A stretch of 64,000 bases of DNA, from positions 583,001-647,000 of the forward strand of contig JALIZF010001756.1 of assembly GCA_029948255.1 (NCBI GenBank), read 5' to 3'. Every line of letters starts with the position of its first letter. The first letter of the stretch is position 1. Of this stretch, positions 15,801 through 27,800 are shown in pieces. The DNA comes from Telmatactis stephensoni (taxonomy: Eukaryota > Cnidaria > Anthozoa > Actiniaria > Isophelliidae). Made by a program: the position numbers and the translations under genes. Below the pieces are notes generated by a model. That model saw only the letters and a program-made list of their open reading frames with translations, did no database searches and was not told where the DNA came from.

Positions 15801-18800
15801 TTATTCATCAAGGTCAAAGGTTCGCGTCCAATGACCTACCAGTATCTCACCGTGGACATGGTCAAGGCAGCTCACGAGGGCGATGGGTTTATTGACCAGA
15901 AGAAATTCAAGACGACGGCAAGATATGGATTCGACTCGTTTTATCTCCCACCAGCTGGTCTGCAAGTTTTGGATATCTACATCGAGCACGTTCGTCCCCT
16001 TTTGAAGCCCACCTGCGAGTACGTTCTAGTCACGCTCAAAGGACAACATCACAATAGAATTGGCCAGCTCATGAGCAAGTTGGTCTTTGAAGCCACAGGC
16101 AAATACATTCATCCCACGCGATATCGTCAAATCGTCGAGACGGCGAGTCATCAACAACTGACCAGTAGCGAACAAGAATCGATCTCCGAGGATCAAAAGC
16201 ATAGTTCCGTCGTGGCGAAAGTGCATTACCAGAAACGACGATCGCGCGACGTGGCTGCTAAAGGACACGAGTGCTTAAAGAAATTGCAAGGTGAACAAGG
16301 ATGCCGATTGGACGAGGACGTGCGCTCGAGGCTTTCCGATAGCTCAAACGATTCACCCGAGAAAAAGACGACCAACCAGCTGATTCCGACCAATGCTGCC
16401 GGTGCTCAGTTGTGCAAAAAGAAAGCGTTATTGTTCACGCCAGAAGAAGACGAGTACTTGAGACATGGCATCCGACGACATGGCCATGGAAAGTGGGTTG
16501 CCATTTTAAGGGATCCAAGTTATAAGTTCAAAACTGGAAGAACACCCAACTCTTTATTATACAGAGCATCCAAAAAGGGATTTGCAAAGGTGAATTGAAT
16601 GCAAACCATGACTTATCGATTGACTTGACTTTATTCAACGAACTCATATTTTATATCGTCTGGTAACGACATCAGACAATATTCTAGTATGCATTGCATT
16701 TGTTCTTAATTATCCTCATCTTTTCTATGTATTTGTATCTATATTAGTCAATAACGCATAGTGTTATCTTGACAAAGTACATAGTTTTGCAGTCTGTATC
16801 TCATGAATTATTCATGAGGACCAGACAAGCCTCCACCATCAATTCTAATTAATACAATTACAATTGATAGAGCACAAACACTAAAAGTGTGCAATACTTT
16901 GTGTTATTTAACACTAAATAGCACTAATTAAACAATAGAAAACAAAAGAATTTGCATAATTTAGCACTATTTAATACTATTTATGTTGCACACTTTTAGT
17001 GTTTGTACTCCACAACCTTAATATCTTAAACCTATTTGCTCAATTAGAAATTAACATATTCAAAGAAGAGTTTTAATAATCAAAGTAACAATAATAGGAA
17101 ATTTTAACTGTAAGTCTTAACCTAAATTGGACAAGAACAATGCCAAATGCGAAAAAAAAAAATGATGATTGCAGGGGCGGAACTAGGAGTGGGAGGGGGA
17201 AACCAATTTCGAGCCAGGAGGGACGCCTCCTGGACACTCAAGGAACCACTGCTGGATCCGCCCCTGTTTCGATACAATTACAATCCTTCTTACCTTAAAC
17301 TTATTTGATAAATTATAAATTGACGGTTATTTGAATTTGCTCATAAAATATCCATGAGCTTATTGAAGGCAAGCTTACAACGTAGTAACAATAGGGCATT
17401 TGCACGATGGCGTCAGTTATTTACAACTACCAGAATGCTTTACGATTTGTTCTTTCTTATTTAGATTTTTATTCCTTCTTGAAAATAGTCCAACAATTAG
17501 TGGCAATAATCATTTAACAAAAGAAAGTGGGCAAAGCATTCTGGTGGTTGTGTATGAATCCATTGTGCATATGTCTTATAGTCTTCTTTTACATTTTTGA
17601 TTAATTGCAAATTGAACGCAAACTAATGAGAATAGCTACTTAGTGGTCCTTAGAAAAATACGCATATATTTTAAGTCTTACTCTAAATTGTATAGATATG
17701 GAAAAGGTGTAGTTACACAGGGATTTTTTGTTTTTTGCTTCATTTTCTTTTACATTTTTGATTAATTGCAAATTGAACGCAAAACTAATGAGAATAGCTA
17801 CTTAACGGTCCTTAGAAAAATACGCATTTATTTTCTTTTGACCTCTTGTTTCTTGAGAACCTTTCAAACTCTTTGATCTTTTCCTTTTTCTCTGGCTGCT
17901 TGAGAAACTGGTAGGTGTTTGTGGTACAATTCGGATCGGCCTGGGCGTTAAAAATATATCGTCGTCGTCTTTAGGGGTGGCGGACTCGGGCGTTACAAAC
18001 GTATCGTCACTGTCGTCACTGTCGGGAAATCGCTGTACTTGTCTTCCTTTGTCTGGCCTTGGGGACCAAGAGGGTGTTTTGGGGGGATCCCACGATAATG
18101 GGCTCGCTTGGCCACTTTCGTCTTGCTGCAACGCAGGACTTGGGGACTTGCAATCAGGTCTTGGGGACCAAGAGGGCGTTTTTGGTGGCGTCCACGTTAC
18201 CTCGTGTCCTCTATCCGACATTGGCGGCGTCATGGTTTCTGGAAAACAGCAAAGTGTGGGTAGGCGGTGATACACATTTCGTACTTCTGGAAGCATCTCT
18301 TCTCTTATTAGACCTGAGGCAAGGCAGTATTTCCTTCTTTCCTCAAGAGCGATAGCATGGTTGGTGTCATTCTTGTCGTGAAAGAGTCTGATCTTGTTCT
18401 CGGTTATTCTTATGAGGCTTTCTAGAGTTGCCTTCATCTCTAGTTCTTTGGTTTGGTCAGCTTTTCTCACCAAATCACACATTTCTCTTTCTTTTTGTTG
18501 CAACCATGGTTGTTGGTAGATTTCTTGAGCCTGTTGGACTTGTACCTTGCGTTTTTCTCTTTTTTCCTTCTCGTTTTCACGTGCAATCATGTCCATTCGT
18601 CGTTGCTGGACGTGCTGTGGAAGCTGGTGGTACGGATCTGTGATGTGCTCCATGGCTTCCTCTTCATTTACGATTCCAAGCTGTATCAACCTTGAGCGTC
18701 GAGACTCCAGTCTTTTCAACTCCTCCCCTCTTTGCCTCTGTACTTGTGCATTGCAGCGGTCCGTTAACTTTTCCAACAATTGCCCGCGGAAACTTTTTGG

Positions 18801-21800
18801 ATCGCACTTTCTTTTCTCCACAGATAGCTCTTGTTGTCTTATTTCTGGGGTAGATAACTGGCTCAGGGAAACTGGGGTGGACATCGATGCGTCTTCTGCC
18901 GATGGAGCATTGCTGTGGCCACATTCTTCAAGATCCCAGTGCTGATCCAGGTTGAACATACACAATTCGGCTTGTTCATCCAAAGACAGTGCATCACCTA
19001 CTTCTAGACCTTTAAAGATAAAGTCAATGATATCAGTGATTGACTCGCCAAGTATATTCAATGACCTCTAATGCAAACTAATAGTTATATTAATTATTTT
19101 GACGATGATATTCTTACTTGTTGAGACAACGTCTGCTGGCTCATTCGGTGTAGTATGATCAATTGCCCAAACAATGCACTCAACAGGATGACTTTTTAAC
19201 CATTCAAAGGCCTTTGGGTCTTTTGTGGGAAGGCTCTTGAAGTTATAAACATTCAAGCGGGCGTCCATGGCGGGCTGATCTTCTTTAGGAAACTTCAACT
19301 CTTGCTGGCATGTAATGAGCATCGGGCATTTGTTCATAAACCCTCTGGCCGTCGAGAACTTCCTGTCGTGGGCTGTCCAACCTCCCTGTGTAAGCAGTTT
19401 CCAATCGTCCACGTCCATGATACCAACCGTCGCTTCGTCTATGAAGATAATTTCTGTTTGATCGTCAATCATAGCCTTGTTGAAAGATTTTTGTTTCGTC
19501 ACTCGTGCTATGCGAGATATAGGGATCACACCAAACACTGGAGCGAATAGGCTAGTTTTCCCGCTATTTGCCTCACCAACAAGGCAAGGTACCTGTTGAA
19601 CAAAAGAAACTGTTCTTCAGATAATCAAATCTTACTGGTTGAGATAAAGAATTGCTTAACTAACCCTTTGCTTGTGACTTTTCTTTTGGTGCTTAAATAA
19701 ATCAAGAAAGTCGTTGCAGAATTGTGCTATTTGGTCAGGAGTCAAACTGTTGTCTAGTATCTCTGCAAAATATTTGGCATTGTTCGGCGTGTCCTTATCA
19801 TAACTGAAGTAAGCCCGAGGACTCCTTTTACCAACCTCCATCTGTACCTAAGCAATAATGATAATATAAATTATATTAGATGCACAAACGTGTTAAAAAG
19901 CTGCTCTTTGTTTAACTAATGAAAGCAAATAAATTACCTTCACAAACTTTCTTTCAGACAAGCTCAAACACCATCCGTTGCTTATTTCAATCAAGTCGTA
20001 CGCCACCTCTAGCTGTCTAATTAACTGGCTCTTCGGGTTCTTCAGCTTTTCCCTTATTTTATCTCCGTATTTTACCAAGCTTGAACGGAACGAGTCATTC
20101 CCTTCAAGGGCACCAATGAAAGAGTTGATATCGCATCTGTACGTATACGTGTACAATGATTCTGGATTTTTCTTGTAAATCAGTCCCTGGTGGACAGCAT
20201 AACCAAGTTGTTGCATAAGTATTTCGATGTTATTGATAACTTGCGTGCACTTGTCTGTTGTGAGCGATTTTGTTAGACGAGGGCAAAGATCGTCGCCACT
20301 TGCCAAACCCCTTACATCCAATTTCAATCCTGCGTTAACAAGTGCTTCAATTATTCGCCTCATCCGTTGGGTATTCTGACCGTTGACCAAGACAAATCTC
20401 ACCGCATGCTCTCTAAACTCTTCCCTGGCAATTTCCAAATCATCATCTCTATCTAGGCGACTTGTTGCTTCGTCGAAACACTTTTCAAATGAATCGTTAA
20501 CAATGTCCCCAATATAGCTGGAATTGTGATCTTTTAGAACTGTGCAAAGACGTTTTGTCAAGTCGTACGAAGCCGACGTCCCAGGCCGCGCGGACAGCAG
20601 TTTTGTATCGATTTCCACATCGCAACTTAAGAGACTTCTTTGAAGACGAACAAGAGACACTGGAGCTCCGTTTGGGGATTCAAATGCAATCCAGTAAGCT
20701 ATTGCTGGCAAACGACCCTTTTCAACTGCTGTGTTTATAGCACTGGATGTTGACACCTCGCTGGTCACAGTTCTTTGGCTTGACTCAATCAAATCATCTT
20801 CACCATCGTCGCCATCAGTCACAGCGTTCTTTCCTTTCTTTTTGGATCGATTTTCGCTAGACGATATAGCGGAAAAATAGAATGCCACACCTGGAAGATT
20901 TTCTAAGGCATTGTCACATTCCGATCGCTTGTCACACACGAGTTCCCAGGCTCTTCCCGAGCTGTTTCCATCTCCTTCTACTCTCCATACACAGTTTGCA
21001 GCAACAAGACAAAATTTTCCCTGCACCTCTGGAATCAAGTAACTGATAATGGCATCTCTGATAGATTTGCTATTGAGCTGGCGCGCTGGGTGTTGTGCTG
21101 CCGACATCTTCCTTTAGAAAGCAAAAATATCTATTAGTCGAGTGACAAAAATGCACATATAGGCACACTCTATCGATCTAAAGGCCGCAAGGATCAACAA
21201 TGATATACTTACGTTTTTTCTTAGATAAAAACTCTTGTTCTCGAGACTTGTTACTCGCAGCAAATCCGAACAGCTCTGAGCAACTCTGAAGATTTGTTCC
21301 TTTTTATACTCTCCTTGTACAACTAGCAGTGACGTAGCACTGGATTCCAATGCTTAATGAGAATCTATAGTTTTTTTGTTTAATGTATGGTGTTCAAGAA
21401 AACGAGTTTTAACAACGCCTTAGGGAAAAGAAAGTTGACATTCAAACAATCCGATTATATAGCACAAAGAGTGCAAATGCGACGAAAGAATACATCACTA
21501 TGAATGTGCAATCTAGATTTAGACTAAGGACTATGTCGGTTTATTTGTAACATTATTGATATCAGTTAAGTAGTATATATTTTAAATATAAAACAGACCT
21601 AGTGCGAAAACGAACCGCAAGTAGTAAATCCGTACATCCATCTGTCCGTTGTATAATCAGAGCAGCTTCTAGATCATCTTCTGGATTCATCATGAATATT
21701 GATAAAGCACTCATTACTTCATGTGTGAGATACAGAGTTGAACATCAAAATCCGTGCATCCGTAGATCCGTGTTGTTTTCAGACCGACTTACAGAGCACA

Positions 21801-24800
21801 ACAGGTGAGAATTACTATTCATGACGGGACTCAGCAAGTTCTGAAACTAGTCAGAAATTACAACGGATCGACGGATGGACGGAAAAAACACTTGCAGTTC
21901 TACTTTAAAACTCAGGAATATTTAATATACTCATGCACTAATATTCATAGAGTTGAAGATCAAAATCCGTACATCCGTAGATCCGTGTTGTTTTCAGACC
22001 GACTTACAGAGCACAACAGTTGAGAATTAATATTCATGACGGGACTCAGCAAGTTCTGAAACCGATCAGAAATTACAACGGATCGACGGATGGACGGAAA
22101 AAACACTTGCAGTTCTACTTTAAGACTCAGGAATATTTAATATGATAATGCATTTATATTCATGACGGGACTCATCAAGTTCTGAAACTGGTCAGAAATA
22201 TCAACGGATCGACGGATCGACGGAAAAAACACTTGCAGTTTATAATATATTTAATTATTCTGGAATGTTTAATAGAATAATGTATTACTATCAATAATAT
22301 ATTAAATGATATATTATTAATATTTGTTGTATAATGTATTAATATTAATAATATATCATTTAATATATTATTACTATTAATACATTGTTATATATTAAAT
22401 ATTCCAGAATATATTAATATATTATATAATAAATAATATAATATTAATATTAATACATTAGTATATTAAATATTCCTGAGTTTTAAAGTAGAACTGCAAG
22501 TGTTTTTTCCGTCCATCCGTCGATCCGTTGTTATTTCTGACCAGTTTCAGAACTTGACGAGTCCCGTCATGAATATAGATGCATCATCATATTAAATATT
22601 CCTGAGTTTTAAAGTAGAACTGCAAGTGTTTTTTCCGTCCATCCGTCGATCCGTTGTAATTTCTGATCGGTTTCAGAACTTGCTGAGTCCCGTCATGAAT
22701 ATTAATTGTCTATACTTGCTCTTTAAGTCGGTTTAAAAACAACACGGATCTACGGATGCACGGATTTTGATCTTCAACTCTATGAATATTAGTGCATGAG
22801 TATATCAAATATTCCAGTCTTAAAGTAGAACTGCAAGTGATTTTTCCGTCCATCCGTCGATCCGTTGTAATTTCTGACCAGTTTCAGAACTTGTTGAGTC
22901 CCGTCATGAATATTTTTTGTCTATACTTGCTCTTTAAGTCGGTTTAAAAACAACACGGATCTACGGATGCACGGATTTGTCTTCTTTCTCCTGCAAATAT
23001 CGTAGTTGATATCATGACCCGCAGTCTAGTCTGCAAGTATCGTAGTTGATATCATGACCCGCAGTCTAGTCTGCAAGTATCGTAGTTGATATCATGACCC
23101 GCAGTCTAGTCTGCAAGTATCGTAGTTGATATCATGACCCGCAGTCTAGTCTGCAAGTATCGTAGTTGATATCATGACCCGCAGTCTAGTCTGCAAGTAT
23201 CGTAGTTGATATCATGACCCGCAGTCTAGTCTGCAAGTATCGTAGTTGATATCATGACCCGCAGTCTAGTCTGCAAGTATCGTAGTTGATATCATGACCC
23301 GCAGTCTAGTCTGCAAGTATCGTAGTTGATATCATGACCCGCAGTCTAGTCTGCAAGTATCGTAGTTGATATCATGGCCTGCAGTCTACTCTGCAAGTAT
23401 CGTAGTTGATATCATGACCCGCAGTCTAGTCTGCAAGTATCGTAGTTGATATCATGACTTGTATTCGATTCTGCAAGTATCGTAGTTGATATCATGACTT
23501 GCATTCGATTCTGCAAGTATCGTATACTTTACCTATATTCTCTGTAAAGCAGAGCCCAGTTGTGTTCCGATTAATATCAGGTCCGATTTCTAGTTGTTCC
23601 TCGCAAAGGGAACAACATCCCGCAAATAAGATGCCCTAAGCAAATGCTTTAAACTTGAAAATCGTTTTTTTGACAAAGTCTTGTTATTCAAGTTATTGCT
23701 TCGTCAAAGTGACCATACACGATGAAAAATCTTGAATAATTCCACCGAAAATCGCGATTGAAAAAGAGGAACAGTGACGGCAGTACAATGGCACCTTACC
23801 AACCACTTACTGACACCTTACCAACCACTTACTGACACCTTACCAACCACTTACTGACACCTTACCAACCACTTACTGACACCTTGCAACCACTTCCTGA
23901 CACCTTACCAACCACTTCCTGACACCTTACCAACCACTTACTGACACCTTACCAACCACTTACTGACACCTTACCAACCACTTACTGACACCTTGCAACC
24001 ACTTCCTGACACCTTACCAACCACTTCCTGACACCTTACCAACCACTTACTGACACCCTAATAAATTATTTCCAACCACTTTGAAATGCAGCTATACTTA
24101 TCAACCTGGTTTAGACCAACCTTTATATATGTGCAACAAAATTGTGCTATTATATAAGATTGTTTGAGATGGCTTTTTCCAAATTTCACAGATCTCTATG
24201 GTTTGCTCTTGTTTCTTGGTTTGTTTCCGTATTGCCAGAGAGTTTGGTGGAAAAAGCTATTGTATGAGCCATATCTGAAAGGTTGTAGAGACCCAATGTA
24301 CAATGTACTGTCTACAATTTTATGGAGGACTGCCAAAAATGATGTGCTTCATGAGGTATATGTTGGTTCGACTACTACTATTAGAACGAAGTGTGTGACT
24401 CTCTTGTCAGTTACCACTCATGTTTATTGTTACTGGAGACAAGAAACAGAATATGCCAGAGTTTTAAACAGGAGTCAGATTGTTTTTCGACAGTCAGATT
24501 GTTTTTGGAAAGTGATTATTAATCGAAATGCCCGTATTTTTCGATTAATAATCGAGTTTGACGTGCCAAATTCGTTTATTTATCGAAAAATGCGTATATG
24601 AAGATTCTGCTTTTTACGCGTACGAAAGCAGAATCTTCATAAAACTTTTAAAATTCTTTGTTCTGCAAAATGTATTATGAACCAAAAAAAATTCTAATCA
24701 CTTTGTTTTCTGGTTGGTTGCTGTGGTTGTCTTCAGAAGTTTTTCTGGTCTTGGAAAGCCAATTTGAAGTCAGCTCATTTTTTTGTTTACATATAATGAC

Positions 24801-27800
24801 AGCCAATCATCAAGCGAAAACGTTTTCTGTTTCTCCGCCCGCTTTTCTCCGCCCTAATTTGCATATTGATCAAGTACGCTTCAAAAATGCATTTTTGTTT
24901 ATTTTATTATTCACATATCAAAAACTTATAAATTACACAAGTTAAATTACACAAGTTTATAATAATCCGGAGGTTTTTTTCGTGTGAATTCGCTTTCAAA
25001 AACAAACAAATATATATATTTTTTCCTCTTTTAATTTTCATTCACTTTGTCTTTGACTTCCAGGTTCTCTTGACTTGGAAAGCCAGTTTGAAGTCGACTC
25101 AGTTTTTGGCCAATCATGGTGTGTTTAAGTAGAGACAGCCAATCACCATGCGAGAATTACTTTCTGTTTCTCCGCCTTCTTTTCTCCGCCCTCATTTGCA
25201 TATGCACTCTCTAAACTATAAAAGCAAAACATTTTCATTTTTGTCTCTAAACTTCTGAGTTAAAAATTCAGGATTTTGTACATTCACGCGAACAAAACTC
25301 AGTAAAATTATAAACTTTTGTAATTTATAACTTTTGATTTGTGAAGCTACCAACATGCATTTTTGAATCGTACTTGATCAATATGCAAATTAGGGCGGAG
25401 AAAAGAGGGCGGGAGAAACAGAAAGTAATTCTCGCATGGTGATTGGCTGTCTCTACTTAAACACACCATGATTGGTCAAAAACTGAGTCGACTTCAAACT
25501 GGCTTTCCAAGTCAAGAGAACCTGGAAGTCAAAAGTGAATGAAAATTTTCTTAGAACGTAAAATAGGAAAAAAAAAATATTTGTTTGTTTTTGAAAGTGA
25601 ATTCACGCGAAAAAAAATTAATTCCGAATTATTATAAACTTGTGTAATTTAACTTGTGTAATTTATAACTTTTGATTTGTGAGTTATAGAACTACCGACA
25701 CTGATAAACAAAAATGCATTTTTGAATCGCACTTGATCAATATGCAAATGAGGGCGGAGAAAAGCGGGCGGAGAAACAGAAAACGTTTCTCGCTTGATGA
25801 TTGGCTGTCATTATATGTAAACAAAAAAATGAGCTGATTTCAAATTGGCTTTCCAAGTCCAGAAAAACTTCTGAAGACAACCACAGCAGCCAACCAGAAA
25901 ACAATGTGATTAGAAATTTTTGAGAATGTCAAAAAAGTAAAAGTCTTCACAATACATTTTACAGAACAAAGAATTAAAGTTTTATGAAGATTCTGCTTTC
26001 GTACGCGTAAAAGCAGAGATCTTGTTCCTCGCTCTTCTATATAAAATCATTATATACCCTTGTCGATACGCGCGCTCTGATTGGCTAAAAGCTGTGCTTT
26101 ATCAGAGAACGGAGCACAGCTCTGATGTCAGCAGCGCGAGCTCGACCGCTCGCGCACCATTTGAATTTTTGTACGGAGAAAATCGAACTTTTTCCCTCGA
26201 ATATTTACTTCAAAATATATAATAAAACAAATAGAACATCTTTTTCCGTGCTTCGTTCAGTAATACAGCACGCAGAAAGTGACGAAAGCACTATTACTGA
26301 ACGGAGCACGGAAAAAGCTGTTCTATTTGCTAACTAAATTGTCAGTTTTTGGCTCTGTCCTGACAACTACGAAGTTCACTCAACTGCTTTTTGAAATGAG
26401 GAGTCTATCGACTTGCGAGCACGGAATGAATTTGGCACGTCAAACTCGATTATTAATCGAAAAAATACGGGTATTTCGATTAATTACCACTTTCCAAAAA
26501 CAATCTGACTGTCCAAAAACAATCTGACTCCTGTTTTTAGCCCAAAAAGTGGTGGCAGTTGCTTAAGAAATTTCATCAGTGGTCGCTTACAAGAGAGCTT
26601 TTTTACAGTAAATGACTGTGGAACAAAATGGTTATTCACAAAGTGGTCGCTTAGGGGAGTTGGCTGCTTACGAGAGGTGATTACAAGGGGGGAGTTGACT
26701 CTACCATGAAATAGCTTGTAAAGCAGCCCTCTTGGGGACTTGGGCCAAGGGCATAGGAGAGAGGGGATAGACTAACAGATAAATATGGTATGAAAGGGAA
26801 CATATTTCTTGTTAATTTGGGCCAAGAGGTTAACAGTTGAGTATGGTATGAAAGGGCTCACATTTATCGTTGATTATTAGATTCAGCTACCTTCACAAAC
26901 AGAACATGTCGTCAGGTTAACCTTTACACCAGTAGAAGCACACTTCTATCAAAGACAACATGAAGAGTGTTCAGCTTGGGCACTAAGGGTCAGTTGTAAT
27001 TTTTCGTTTTGTCTTTCTTTCATTTTTGATTTTAAATGAGAGTTTTTTGTTTTCCACAGACATTGAGTCAGTTTGGCCACATTAATATTAGATTGAATGC
27101 TTTAGACAGACATACAGTTCATAGGGTAAGTTAAATGTCATAATGTCTTTCAGTAGTAATACAGTTCTTTATGTAAGGGCTAAATATTCAGGGGATTCAT
27201 TAAAATTTTCAATGAGAGGACATCTGGTTGTGACAGCCGGACAAGCAAGGGCGGATTTAGGGGCGGGATGCAGGGGGTGCGCAACCCCTCCTGAGATGAC
27301 TTTGAGTCCTTTTTTCTCAATATTTTTCCAAAATATCCTCTCGGCAGTTTCCATTTTATATGATGGTCCATCCCCTCCTGAAGACGGTGCACCCCCTCCT
27401 GAAGATAATCCTGGATCCACCCCTGGCAAGACTATATGTGAGTCTTCCTCATCTCTTGTCCCATTCAGGGCTCCTCTTGATAGCAGTTGCTGTTTAGTGA
27501 CTGCCCTGGTTCAATAAAGGCTTCGTTCATTCATTCTTGCATTACATCATGTTTTAATTCTGTCGAACATGTTTATTATTGTCTACCTTTTTAGATCTTG
27601 ATTCCATTGCTAAGATTAAGGCAAGCTTGTTGTCACCCTCAAGCTGTGAGGGGAGGATTTTTGTCATTGCAGAAAAGGTACAATCTTGATGAACAAGAAA
27701 TGCAAAAATACTGTAGTTTAATAATAATAATGTTTAAGATTTATATACCGCAAATATCTACATGTATATAATCAAATGCGGTTGAAATGAACTGAACTGA

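Larger units (their letters stand above)
13070..23791. mobile_element. 10.7-kb YR + SF3-helicase mobile element
   Basis: The segment splits a 22-bp minisatellite in the SHPRH intron between exons 8 and 9, with CACCTTAC on both sides (13062-13069 and 23792-23799). It holds a + strand tyrosine recombinase gene (14919-16598) and a - strand gene for a spliced SF3-helicase replicase (21107 to 17802). It also holds GGAAC/GTTCC dyads, a 10-bp-period array, a 1.3-kb palindrome and a 40-bp satellite. I see no terminal inverted repeats, as expected for YR elements (Crypton-like). No capsid, packaging ATPase, DNA polymerase, reverse transcriptase or DDE transposase was found. Other SHPRH introns are mostly under 1 kb. 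Boundaries are exact only if the CACCTTAC copies mark the junction; in a tandem repeat they could be off by a unit. Confidence 0.75.

Noticed and set aside
22992..23525. CRISPR-like regular 40-bp array
   Set aside because: Units are contiguous and identical, with no unique spacers, and the host is eukaryotic. It is a satellite.
13070..23791. Endogenous virus with capsid genes
   Set aside because: I looked for major capsid, packaging ATPase, protease and polymerase motifs in the open frames and saw none. Only the helicase and recombinase are recognisable.
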